Of a DNA stretch of 64,000 nucleotides, positions 34,576 through 42,237 are shown piece after piece. Both the position numbers and the translations under genes were made by a program. The notes under the pieces were generated by a model. The model was not told the origin of the DNA and ran no database searches. It worked only from the letters and a program-made list of their open reading frames with translations. Source of the stretch: Skermania sp. ID1734 (lineage in GTDB: Bacteria > Actinomycetota > Actinomycetes > Mycobacteriales > Mycobacteriaceae); NCBI RefSeq assembly GCF_007489285.1, contig NZ_VLIY01000021.1, forward strand, positions 16,298-80,297. Direction: 5' to 3'. Positions within the stretch are counted from its first letter, which is position 1. Each line of letters starts with the position of its first letter.

Positions 34576-35970
34576 CTAAACCCGCAGCAACGCTGCAAAA
34601 TCGGCAGCAGGGCGATCGAGATCGCCCCCGCGAATCGCCCACAGCAGCGTTTCGCTGCGCTCCGCGCCCAACGTGGAGACGGTCACGTCCCGGAACTTCG
34701 CGTCCAGGTCCTGCTGCGACATCGGATTTTCCGCTGTGCCGATCGGGTTGTCGACGAAGACCCTGTCGCAGCTGCCGTCGATGTAGTCGACGGTGATGTC
34801 CCCGACCCAACGGCCCGGGTAGGCATCGTCGAGTTCCGGTTTGACCTCGATTTTCACCTTGTGCGCCAGTACAGCCACGTCACTGCCCTCGCTGACGTCG
34901 AGGTGGCCGGCCAGGTACGCGTGATGGGTGGAGAAGCCGTTGCCCTTGCCGAGCATCGACAGCGCGAACTGGAACGGCAAGCTGTACTGCAAGTGCTCGA
35001 TGATCCTGGGCGCATATGCATTCGCATTCTTGTTGCCGACAATGACGTTGCCGCCGGTCTGGATGCCCAGCACTACCGAACGAACCTCGCCGGCCCGTGC
35101 CGAAAGTTGCCGTGCGCCATCGATGTAGGCGTGGCTGATGCCGCAGCAGCAGTAGGGCTTCAACCATACTCGGGTGATCTCGAAGGTCTGGTCGAGACCG
35201 AAGGTACGGGCCAGGTCGTCGGTGACCGGTCGACCCGCATAGGTGCGATAGAAGCCTTTGCCGCCGCTGAGGAACGTTGTCGGCCCGGTGATCCCGGCAG
35301 CGGCCATCTCCGCGGCCCGAATTCCGTTGCGAGTTCCGATGCCCGCGTGCACCCGCTTGATCGAGCCTCCCGAGGAGGTGTACTCGGTGGTGCCGGAGGC
35401 GTGACTCAATGCGATGGCGAGGGCGTGGACTGTCGTGGAGAGGTCGAAGCCCCGCATCTTGGCCACCACGGCGGCGGCGCCGAAGTTCGACAATAATCCG
35501 TGCGGGTGGAAGCCACGCTCGAGCAGTTCCGGGGCCGCGAGCTTGCCAATGCGGGTGTACACCTCGTATCCGGCGACAATCCCGGTGATGACCTCGCGCA
35601 TGCTGGTACCGAGTTCCTCGCCGACGGCAAGCGCGGCGGAGACGACGCAGCTGCCCGGGTGGGAGGAACTGGACCGGTGGGCATCGTCGTACTCGAAGCC
35701 GTGCCCGTAGGTGGCATTGACGAACGCGGCGTCGGCGGCGCTCATCTCCTCGCCGCTCGCTGCGACATGCGATCGTCCCGGCGCGTGCGCGGTCCGGGTC
35801 AGCTGCAGGACCGCCTGACTCCACGGCAGCGCGGCGCTGCCGACCTGAAGGGCGAGTTGGTCTTGCATCAGTCGTCGGGCGCCGACAAGAGCGTCGGACG
35901 GAATGGTGTCGAACGTCAGGTCGGTGACGAGGCGGGCAACCGCCTCTTCGACCGGCGGGATGTTTCCCAT
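34576..35970 (-). CDS. MmgE/PrpD family protein (second of two)
   Basis: A 464-residue MmgE/PrpD-family protein. Signatures: VGARRLMQDQLALQVGSAAL, FVNATYGHGFEYDDAHRSSS, SHPGSCVVSAALAVGEELGT and FGAAAVVAKMRGFDLSTTVH, with HASGTTEYTSSGGSIKRVHA and KPYCCCGISHAYIDGARQL. The SHPG and GHGFEYDD elements match the usual active-site region better than those of the first copy at 27348, so the two are diverged paralogues rather than a recent duplication. It is divergent from the CaiB gene at 36081 across the AT-rich site d, and is followed by a zinc alcohol dehydrogenase. Reaction unknown. Confidence 0.88.
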   Translation of the reverse strand: MGNIPPVEEAVARLVTDLTFDTIPSDALVGARRLMQDQLALQVGSAALPWSQAVLQLTRTAHAPGRSHVAASGEEMSAADAAFVNATYGHGFEYDDAHRSSSSHPGSCVVSAALAVGEELGTSMREVITGIVAGYEVYTRIGKLAAPELLERGFHPHGLLSNFGAAAVVAKMRGFDLSTTVHALAIALSHASGTTEYTSSGGSIKRVHAGIGTRNGIRAAEMAAAGITGPTTFLSGGKGFYRTYAGRPVTDDLARTFGLDQTFEITRVWLKPYCCCGISHAYIDGARQLSARAGEVRSVVLGIQTGGNVIVGNKNANAYAPRIIEHLQYSLPFQFALSMLGKGNGFSTHHAYLAGHLDVSEGSDVAVLAHKVKIEVKPELDDAYPGRWVGDITVDYIDGSCDRVFVDNPIGTAENPMSQQDLDAKFRDVTVSTLGAERSETLLWAIRGGDLDRPAADFAALLRV

Positions 35971-36039
35971 CGCGGCTTACCTTCCAAGAGTTGGGAGCAC
36001 ATTTGCCCTCACGTGGGCACAGTTGACTACACAAACCAT

Positions 36040-36061
36040 TGATCATATATTATATACATCA
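36040..36061. promoter_or_regulatory. AT-rich control site d (ATATTATAT core) between MmgE and CaiB
   Basis: TGATCATATATTATATACAT followed by CA has TGAT...ATCA ends and the exact 9-mer ATATTATAT at 36047-36055. On the reverse strand the core reads TATAAT. The whole 110-bp divergent gap has no other evident signal. Confidence 0.55.
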
Positions 36062-36080
36062 CTAATTGAAGGTGGACAAC

Positions 36081-37256
36081 ATGCAGCACAAGCCACTGGA
36101 TGGCATTCGGATTCTGGAGATCGGGGGCTATATCTCGCTCCCGTTCGGGACCTCGCTGTTGTGCGCACTCGGCGCTGAGGTGGTCAAGGTGGAAAAGCCT
36201 GTGACGGGCGAGGACTTCCGCCGCCATCAAAACGACAGAAGCCCGTACTTCCGGCAGTACAACACTGGCAAGCACAGTCTTTCGGTGGACCTCAAGACAC
36301 CCGAGGGCGTGGCACTGGTCAAGGCGTTGGTGCCGCACTTCGATGTGGTTCTGGAAAATATGCGACCGGGAAAGCTTGCCGCGCTCGGCCTGGGACCCGA
36401 AGACTGCCGGGAACTGCGTCCCGACATCGTGTATGGATCGGTCACCGGGTTCGGATCCAGCGGTCCCCTGGCGAACCGCCCGGCATACGACACCATCGGT
36501 CATGCGTTCGGCGGTCTGTACTCGCTGTTCAGCGATGGTGAACACCCGCAACTGGCCGGCGGTCTCAGCGCCGATCTGGTGACCGGGCTCAGCACCGCCA
36601 CGGGCGTTCTCGCGGCGCTCGTGGGGCGGCTGAAGACGGGACAGCCGCAGCGGATGGAAACCTCGATCATGGAGGCCGTGAGCACCCTGACGATCGACGG
36701 GATCACCCAGTCCTTCGAACTCGGCCGCGACCCGAGCCGCACGAGCCGTCACCCGCAGGCTCAAAACTTTTGTGTGCCAACGTCTACCGGTGAATATCTG
36801 GCCATCCATCTGTCGTCGTCGCAGAAGTTCTGGAAGTCGCTGTGCGCGGCCATGGACCGGATGGATCTCACCGAAGACCCGCGGTTCGCCGAGTACCGTC
36901 CCCGTGAGGCGAACTACTTCGAGCTGGTGCCGATCGTGGAGGCCGAGTTTGCCACCAAATCCAAGGAGCACTGGGAGCGCGCGCTCACCGAATACGACGT
37001 TCCGTATGCCCCGGTGCTGTCGATGACCGGCTACCTCGATCACCCGCAGGTGCAGCATCTGCACCTTGTCGAGCGGGCCGACGACGGTCTGGCGTTGATC
37101 CGGCCCCCCTGGATGTTCGACGGTGAGCGCCCCGACCGGGGCGGGCGGGCACCGAAGGTGGGTGCTGACACTCGCACCATCGCGCGTGAAGTGCTCTCGG
37201 AGGAGAAGATAGCTGCTTTGCTGGCATCCGGTGTGCTGTACGCGGACGAGTCCTGA
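36081..37256 (+). CDS. CaiB/BaiF family CoA transferase (first of two)
   Basis: A 391-residue type III CoA transferase, moving CoA between carboxylates, or an acyl-CoA racemase relative. The start is ATG at 36081 with GAAGG; TTG at 36066 is less likely. Signatures: LDGIRILEIGGYISLPFGTS, LGAEVVKVEKPVTGEDFRRH, YNTGKHSLSVDLKTPEG, LENMRPGKLAALGLGPEDC and VTGFGSSGPLANRPAYDTIG, the last carrying the Asp of the active site. QRMETSIMEAV is also typical. It is divergent from the MmgE/PrpD gene, and the next gene downstream is separately promoted. Confidence 0.92.
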   Translation: MQHKPLDGIRILEIGGYISLPFGTSLLCALGAEVVKVEKPVTGEDFRRHQNDRSPYFRQYNTGKHSLSVDLKTPEGVALVKALVPHFDVVLENMRPGKLAALGLGPEDCRELRPDIVYGSVTGFGSSGPLANRPAYDTIGHAFGGLYSLFSDGEHPQLAGGLSADLVTGLSTATGVLAALVGRLKTGQPQRMETSIMEAVSTLTIDGITQSFELGRDPSRTSRHPQAQNFCVPTSTGEYLAIHLSSSQKFWKSLCAAMDRMDLTEDPRFAEYRPREANYFELVPIVEAEFATKSKEHWERALTEYDVPYAPVLSMTGYLDHPQVQHLHLVERADDGLALIRPPWMFDGERPDRGGRAPKVGADTRTIAREVLSEEKIAALLASGVLYADES

Positions 37257-37275
37257 ATCCCTCATGCCCGCGGAA

Positions 37276-37321
37276 TGTCCAAATATTTGGACACTTTCAC
37301 CCCGCAGCCTCGGCCTAACGT
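37276..37321 (+). promoter_or_regulatory. Shared operator/promoter, site 2 (TGTCCA-N6-TGGACA, -10 TAACGT)
   Basis: The palindrome TGTCCA-AATATT-TGGACA is at 37276-37293, and TAACGT (37316-37321) follows after exactly 22 bases, as at sites 1 and 3. The SDR start codon is 66 bases further on. Confidence 0.72.
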
Positions 37322-37387
37322 CAGGAAGGAACGTCGCGCCACGGTGCGCAGCCACCATCGATACCTCCAGAGAACCAAGGAAACGAC

Positions 37388-38302
37388 ATGGGATTACTTG
37401 ACGGCAAGGTCGTCTTCATCACCGGAGCAGCCCGCGGACAAGGGCGCGCACACGCGGTCACGGCCGCCAAGGAAGGCGCCGACGTCATCATCAGCGACAT
37501 CTGCGCCCCCATCGACGGACTGCGGTACGAACTGGCGAGCAAGGACGATCTTGCCAAGACGCAGCAATTGGTCGAAAAGGAAGGCCGGCGCGCGGTCAGT
37601 GCCATTGCCGATGTCCGCGAGCAGGATTCGCTGGACGCAGCGGTGCAACTCGGCCTCGATACTTTCGGCCGACTCGACGCGGTAATCGCGAACGCGGGAC
37701 TGTGGGATCTCGGTCCCAAGGCATGGGAGACCAGCGAACAAATGTGGACAACCGTCACCGACGTGGTGATGGGCGGGACTTTCCGGACGATCAAGGCCAC
37801 CGCGCCGCATCTGGTCGAACAGCGCAACGGTGCAATCGTCTGCATTGCGTCGGTGGGTGGCCTCGAGGCGACCGCCGGTTACACCGCGTACATCTCCGCC
37901 AAGCACGGCGTCATCGGCCTTATGCAGAACACCGCACTCGAGATCGCGGAATACAACGTCCGGTGCAATGCGGTGTGCCCCGGAGCGGTCGACGCAAAGA
38001 TCTGGGATAACCCGATGGGCTACGGACTGTTCGTTCCCCCGGGCGAGACCGCCGACCGTCAGGTCGCGATGAACGTGATCTACGGATACGCACCGCTGGC
38101 CGGGCGTGCTGCACTCCCACCGGACGCCACCAGCAAGGCAGCCTGCTTCTTGCTCTCGGACTACGCCGAGCACATTACGGGCGTCGCGCTGCCGGTCGAC
38201 GCCGGCCACCTCCTGTTGCCCGGCGTGAACTTTGCCCCGCAGACGGAAGGTCCAGAAGCCGACCGGTACCGTCCGCCGGCGGTATCCCCCGACGATCTGT
38301 AA
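37388..38302 (+). CDS. Mycofactocin-type SDR oxidoreductase
   Basis: A 304-residue SDR, longer than the classical form. The cofactor loop is FITGAARGQGRAHAVTAAKE; then DVIISDICAPIDGLRYELAS carries the extra loop after DIC that marks the mycofactocin-coupled SDR group (carveol dehydrogenase-like), where NAD is thought to be held tightly. The catalytic elements are NAGLWDLG, IASVGGLEATAGYTAYISAK and NAVCPGAVDAKIWDNP. The start is ATG at 37388 after AAGGAAACGAC. Its promoter carries the TGTCCA-type palindrome. A secondary alcohol or carbonyl compound is the likely substrate. Confidence 0.88.
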   Translation: MGLLDGKVVFITGAARGQGRAHAVTAAKEGADVIISDICAPIDGLRYELASKDDLAKTQQLVEKEGRRAVSAIADVREQDSLDAAVQLGLDTFGRLDAVIANAGLWDLGPKAWETSEQMWTTVTDVVMGGTFRTIKATAPHLVEQRNGAIVCIASVGGLEATAGYTAYISAKHGVIGLMQNTALEIAEYNVRCNAVCPGAVDAKIWDNPMGYGLFVPPGETADRQVAMNVIYGYAPLAGRAALPPDATSKAACFLLSDYAEHITGVALPVDAGHLLLPGVNFAPQTEGPEADRYRPPAVSPDDL

Positions 38303-38312
38303 CACCGGTCCC

Positions 38313-38348
38313 GAAGTGAGCCCCGATCACCTGATCGGGGCTCACTTC
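38313..38348. terminator. Bidirectional hairpin terminator
   Basis: Perfect 17-bp arms (GAAGTGAGCCCCGATCA and its complement) with a 2-base loop, between two convergent SDR genes. Confidence 0.85.
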
Positions 38349-38358
38349 GTAGGGGGCA

Positions 38359-39186
38359 CTAGTGAAAACCGGTGCCGACGGTGAGCTCTTTCCATTTCTC
38401 GACTTGCCCGCGCAACTCGTCGTCGACGGCAAGAAACCAGTCGAAGGCATCTTGGCCTAGCAGCAGCAGCGCTGGCGAGTCGTCAGCTTCTACCGCCGTC
38501 ACGATCGCATCCGCTCCCCTGGCCGGGTCACCGATCTGGGTGCCGTCCATGGTGTCGTTGGCTTTGCGTCGCTTGCCCGCGGTCTCGGCGTAATCATCGA
38601 TCACAGTTACTGATTCGACCAGCGAGCGACCCGCGAAGTCGGTCCGGAACGCACCCGGTTGAACGACCATGACCTTGATGCCCAAGGGCGCCACCTCGCC
38701 GCGCAACGAGCCGGACAGGCCCTCGATCGCCGCCTTGGCAGCCGCGTAATATCCCGAACCAACCGGGGTGATCCGTGCCCCGATGGAGGAGATGTTCACT
38801 ATCGCGCCCGCGCGTCTGGCACGCATCCCCGGAAGCACTGCTTTGATCATGGCGATCGGTCCGAAAAGGTTGGTGGCGAACAACTTTTGGACGTCGGCGT
38901 CCTCGCCCTCCTCCACGGCCGCGCGGTAGCCGTAGCCGGCGTTGTTCACCAGCACGTCGATCGATCCGAACCGCCGTTCGGCTTGCTGCAGGACCGCAGC
39001 GATCTGCGCTGGTTCGGTGACATCAAGTGAGCAGGCCAGCGCTGTGTCGGGATAATTTTCGACAATGTCGGCCAATCGGCTTGCGTCCCTGGCGGTTACG
39101 ACCGCATTGTGGCCGCGGCCGAGAGCCGATTGAGCGAGCGCACGCCCGAGTCCGGTCGAGCATCCGGTGATCAACCACGTTGGCAT
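38359..39186 (-). CDS. SDR family oxidoreductase
   Basis: A 275-residue SDR. The cofactor loop is WLITGCSTGLGRALAQSALG, with basic residues following strand 2 (VVTARDASRL), a pattern that favours NADP(H). LVNNAGYGYRAAVEEGE, IVNISSIGARITPVGSGYYA and the AAAKAAIEGLSG stretch give the catalytic Ser, Tyr and Lys. The C-terminus (LLLGQDAFDWFLAVDDELRG) is typical of the group that annotators call oxidoreductase/SDR family with a lid. It is 3 bp downstream of the VOC gene and in its operon, under the site-4 promoter. Confidence 0.92.
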   Translation of the reverse strand: MPTWLITGCSTGLGRALAQSALGRGHNAVVTARDASRLADIVENYPDTALACSLDVTEPAQIAAVLQQAERRFGSIDVLVNNAGYGYRAAVEEGEDADVQKLFATNLFGPIAMIKAVLPGMRARRAGAIVNISSIGARITPVGSGYYAAAKAAIEGLSGSLRGEVAPLGIKVMVVQPGAFRTDFAGRSLVESVTVIDDYAETAGKRRKANDTMDGTQIGDPARGADAIVTAVEADDSPALLLLGQDAFDWFLAVDDELRGQVEKWKELTVGTGFH

Positions 39187-39189
39187 ACG

Positions 39190-39636
39190 TCACTTCCTGT
39201 CATGAATCTGCGGAATGGGGTGCGGAATCTTTTGGCCCACCGGAATGCCTTCCAGCGCTTGCGTGTCGCCTTCGATGATTTCACTGAGGTAACCGTCGGG
39301 GTCGCTCGTCATACCGATCTTCAAGGCACCGAGGTCCAACGGCTCGATCGCCGACTCGAATCCGGCGGCCGCAACCGTAGCGAGCGCTTCGGCGAGATCG
39401 TCGACGTTGAATACCAACGGTGTCCACCCCGCGGTGATCGACGGCACCGGCATGATGTCGCTCTGAATAAGAACCAACGGCCGAGCACCGTCACGATTCT
39501 CGAGGATGACCTCGGTGACGTCCGGGTTGGTGAATTCGACGCGAGCGGCTTCCTTGAGCCCGAAGATGCGGTAGTAGGTGAGCGAGCGCTCGAGGTCGCT
39601 GACAACGAGCTTGAAATTGAGCAGCGTGGCGTCCAT
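39190..39636 (-). CDS. VOC (glyoxalase/bleomycin resistance) family protein
   Basis: A 148-residue vicinal-oxygen-chelate protein: LLNFKLVVSDLERSLTYYRI, FGLKEAARVEFTNPDVTEVI, LVFNVDDLAEALATVAAAGF and IGMTSDPDGYLSEIIEG. The last includes the Glu typically used as a metal ligand (DPDGYLSEII); the first metal position in the N-terminal strand (NFKLVV) is not His, so metal binding is uncertain. The start is ATG at 39636. It is first in a two-gene operon with the SDR at 38359 and is driven by the TGTCCA-type site 4. Isomerase, lyase or dioxygenase roles are possible. Confidence 0.85.
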   Translation of the reverse strand: MDATLLNFKLVVSDLERSLTYYRIFGLKEAARVEFTNPDVTEVILENRDGARPLVLIQSDIMPVPSITAGWTPLVFNVDDLAEALATVAAAGFESAIEPLDLGALKIGMTSDPDGYLSEIIEGDTQALEGIPVGQKIPHPIPQIHDRK

Positions 39637-39688
39637 CTGGGTGACCTCCGTGGTGGTGTCGAATGCTGTTGCGTTTACCTGCGATCCG

Positions 39689-39733
39689 ACACTAGAAGCG
39701 ATTGCGGACCCGAACTGTCCAAGTAGTTGGACA
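39689..39733 (-). promoter_or_regulatory. Shared operator/promoter, site 4 (VOC-SDR operon)
   Basis: The perfect palindrome TGTCCA-AGTAGT-TGGACA is at 39716-39733, starting 3 bases after the Fis-type regulator stop codon. On the minus strand TAGTGT (39689-39694) follows after 21 bases and fits TANNNT. The VOC gene starts 52 bases further. Confidence 0.7.
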
Positions 39734-39736
39734 CCA

Positions 39737-41332
39737 TCACTCGATCCGCAGGGCGCGCATCCGGTTGTAGAGCGTCGAACGGCTCACGCCCAGGGCGCAG
39801 GCGGCGCGCAGCTTGTTTCCACCCGCGGCCCCGATGGCCGCGATGATGACCTCTCGCTCGGCTTGCTGAAAAGGTGACGCGGGTGCCGGACCGGCACGGT
39901 GAGACGCCGGCAGATCCGATGGGACAATGTCACCGGCGGAGCGGGTCGCAGCAACCGCCTGCACGACGCGCCGCAGCTCGGCCAGGTTGCCAGGCCAGGG
40001 TTGACCGGCCAACACACGCAACGTGTCGGCGGTGAGCCGGACCCGACTCGAGTCTGTCACCTCGGCCAGCATCCGCTGCGCCAGATGCGGAATTTCCTGC
40101 CTCCGCCGCCGTAGTGGCACCAGTTCCACCCGGGTGTCGCACACGGCGGCGAGCGACGGGTCCACGTGGTCGCCCGGCGTAACGGTCAGCGCAACTCTTC
40201 GTCGCGCAGTGCGCAGACACTTGGCAAGCAATGCCGTCAGCTGTTCAGACAACACTTGCAGGTCCTCGATGATCACGGCAGGACCGTCAGCTTCCAAGAG
40301 ACTCGCCATGACATTTGCCCACGCTTGCTCGCCCTGCCGCACTACCTCGGTCGCCTCAAGCACGAGCGAGCCAGACCCGGCCAACCGCTTAGCCTCGGTG
40401 GTGCGGCCGGTACCGGGCTCACCGACAACGAGCAGCGGCCATCGGAGGGTCAGGTCAGCACCCGTTGCATCGCCGTTGTCCTTCGATGCGCTGATGTCGA
40501 CGAGTGTTCCGTCGACGCCCTCCACTGGGACGCAGCGAAGCCGAACGACGCGACCGGAGTTCAGGGTCAGTTGATGCAGTGTCTCCCCGAACGGGCGCGC
40601 ATCTTCGGCGCACGCGCGAACCGCCGCATGGTCGGCGGGTTCGAGCAGGTCCAGCGCGGCCGGGGTGGCGAGCACCAATCCTTCACCAACGACGACCACG
40701 GCGCGCCCGCGGCGACTTGCGGCTCCTTGAAATGCATCGAGCAAACGACGTTGCGCGCGTGGGGAATCGAGCTGCAGTCGGTCCTCGATGTCACTGACGA
40801 CGCGCCGGACCAGCGGTGGAAACAGCCGGTGTTCCCCGGCCGAAGGGCCGCCAATGATGAGCACTCCTTCCAGTCTGCGCGTGACCGGATGAGTGATGGG
40901 GTGTCCGTAGCAGGTGAACTCATGAAATGCGGCCAGGTAGTGCTCGCGACCGCGCACCAGAATTCCTCGCCGGGTCTCCACGGGGGTGCCCACAGCGTTG
41001 GTGCCTATTCGATCTTCACCGACTCCGACGCCGGCCCGGATGCCGGCGTGGCCCAGCGCGCGGTGAAATGACTCGTCCGGGGACTGGATATCGATGATGC
41101 GCGCGTCACGGTCGGCGAGCACGAGACCCAGTCGGGTGCCGTCGAGTTCGGCCGTTGCGCGCAGGAGCACCGGACCCGCAGCGCGCGCGAGGGCGCTGTC
41201 GGGGGCGAACGGCACCTGCTCCAACCGAGGCATCGCCTCCGTGGATAGGCCATACAACTGTGAGCGCGCCCAGGACAGGCGAATGTCGGGGCGACGCCGT
41301 TCGAGCTCCGGCTGCAGTGATCTCATGGGCAC
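39737..41332 (-). CDS. GAF/AAA/Fis-type transcriptional regulator (AcoR-like)
   Basis: A 531-residue activator. The N-terminal GAF-like sensor (about residues 50-190) reads LARAAGPVLLRATAELDGTR, DRDARIIDIQSPDESFHRAL, GVGVGEDRIGTNAVGTPVET and YGHPITHPVTRRLEGVLIIG, the AcoR/acetoin-regulator pattern. A AAA-like domain follows (P-loop VVGEPGTGRTTEAKRL, about residue 325; VIIEDLQVLSEQLTALLA as Walker B). The C-terminal Fis HTH is AEREVIIAAIGAAGGNKLRA, then ACALGVSRSTLYNRMRAL. The GAFTGA loop for sigma-54 contact is not visible, as in other actinobacterial members. GTG 41332 or ATG 41326 may start it. Site 4 follows its stop and the AT-rich site e precedes its start. Confidence 0.92.
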   Translation of the reverse strand: MPMRSLQPELERRRPDIRLSWARSQLYGLSTEAMPRLEQVPFAPDSALARAAGPVLLRATAELDGTRLGLVLADRDARIIDIQSPDESFHRALGHAGIRAGVGVGEDRIGTNAVGTPVETRRGILVRGREHYLAAFHEFTCYGHPITHPVTRRLEGVLIIGGPSAGEHRLFPPLVRRVVSDIEDRLQLDSPRAQRRLLDAFQGAASRRGRAVVVVGEGLVLATPAALDLLEPADHAAVRACAEDARPFGETLHQLTLNSGRVVRLRCVPVEGVDGTLVDISASKDNGDATGADLTLRWPLLVVGEPGTGRTTEAKRLAGSGSLVLEATEVVRQGEQAWANVMASLLEADGPAVIIEDLQVLSEQLTALLAKCLRTARRRVALTVTPGDHVDPSLAAVCDTRVELVPLRRRRQEIPHLAQRMLAEVTDSSRVRLTADTLRVLAGQPWPGNLAELRRVVQAVAATRSAGDIVPSDLPASHRAGPAPASPFQQAEREVIIAAIGAAGGNKLRAACALGVSRSTLYNRMRALRIE

Positions 41333-41382
41333 GCCACAACCACCTCTTCTCGGCAGGCTCGTCGCCCTGGTATGGCCTAGAT

Positions 41383-41400
41383 CACAATATAATATGCGAT
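41383..41400. promoter_or_regulatory. AT-rich control site e (ATATAATAT core) upstream of Fis-type regulator
   Basis: CACAATATAATATGCGAT contains the same 9-mer (reverse complement ATATTATAT) at 41387-41395. It is about 55 bases before the regulator start, so it probably controls that gene. Confidence 0.55.
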
Positions 41401-41422
41401 GTACAGAGGCAACGGTCGCCCG

Positions 41423-42229
41423 TCAGTCAGCCAAGAATCGCTCGATGATCTGGGCGGCCCGGGGTGTTTCATCGAACAACAGCATGTGACCGGCACCTTC
41501 GATCGCCCGCAGTTGGGCGTTGGGAAGCCGCGACGCCAGTAGGCGGGCGTTTGCCGGCCGCACGACCGGGTCGGCGCTACCCGCCAGCACGAGCGTTGGC
41601 ATGCGCAGCGCTGGCAGCCACCGGAAACTGGTCCACCCGAGCACCGCGTATTGCTGATAGCGATAACCCGCTCGGGTGGGCGGGTGGCCCTCTCGCCCGT
41701 CGAGAATCGCGGCGAGCATCTTCGGATCACGCGCTGTGCGCCCACCGGCCAACAGTGGAATCTCCCGCTCGGCGGCAACACGATCGCGATAGCGCTTGGT
41801 GGACAGCAATGCTCGCTGCGCGCTGAGCTTCGGAGGGTGCACCCATACACCGCAGATGGTGGCGACCAGGACAAGCTTGCGAACGAATCTCCGGTGGCGG
41901 TGAGCGATTTCCTGCGCCACCAGGCCACCGAGCGAGTAGCCCAAGACGTCGGCCTGCTCGACCCCGAGTTCGCCAAGCGCATCCACGATGTAATCGGCGA
42001 GGGCCGGCACCCGAATCGGCAGCCTCGGCCGGGCGGAAAGCCCCGCCCCCGGACAGTCCACCATGACGACGTCCCGGTCCGGTAGAGCCTCGAGCAACGG
42101 CGCCCAGGATTCGAGCGATCCGCCCAGGCCATGGATCAGCACCAGCGGCGGCTCGCTGCCACCGCGACGGCGTTTGGTATGCAACCGCAGCCCCCGGATT
42201 ACCACATCTTCCTCGGTTGCCTCGACCAT
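41423..42229 (-). CDS. Alpha/beta hydrolase (operon B, last gene)
   Basis: A 268-residue alpha/beta hydrolase: oxyanion loop LVLIHGLGGSLESWAPLL, nucleophile elbow VLGYSLGGLVAQEIAH (Ser near residue 102), acid AGSADPVVRPANA and His in EGAGHMLLFDE. VDCPGAGLSARP is the usual strand-4 loop. It starts 8 bp after the CaiB stop and closes the six-gene operon B. It probably hydrolyses an ester, thioester or C-C bond of the pathway; the exact substrate cannot be told. Start ATG at 42229. Confidence 0.92.
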   Translation of the reverse strand: MVEATEEDVVIRGLRLHTKRRRGGSEPPLVLIHGLGGSLESWAPLLEALPDRDVVMVDCPGAGLSARPRLPIRVPALADYIVDALGELGVEQADVLGYSLGGLVAQEIAHRHRRFVRKLVLVATICGVWVHPPKLSAQRALLSTKRYRDRVAAEREIPLLAGGRTARDPKMLAAILDGREGHPPTRAGYRYQQYAVLGWTSFRWLPALRMPTLVLAGSADPVVRPANARLLASRLPNAQLRAIEGAGHMLLFDETPRAAQIIERFLAD

Positions 42230-42237
42230 TCACACTC

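Noticed and set aside
36047..36055. The ATATTATAT sites being nothing more than TATAAT -10 boxes
   Set aside because: Not fully excluded. But orientation relative to the genes varies, flanking TGAT/ATCA is shared by two sites, and other promoters of the window use TANNNT boxes without such AT islands, so a protein-binding site is kept as the preferred reading.
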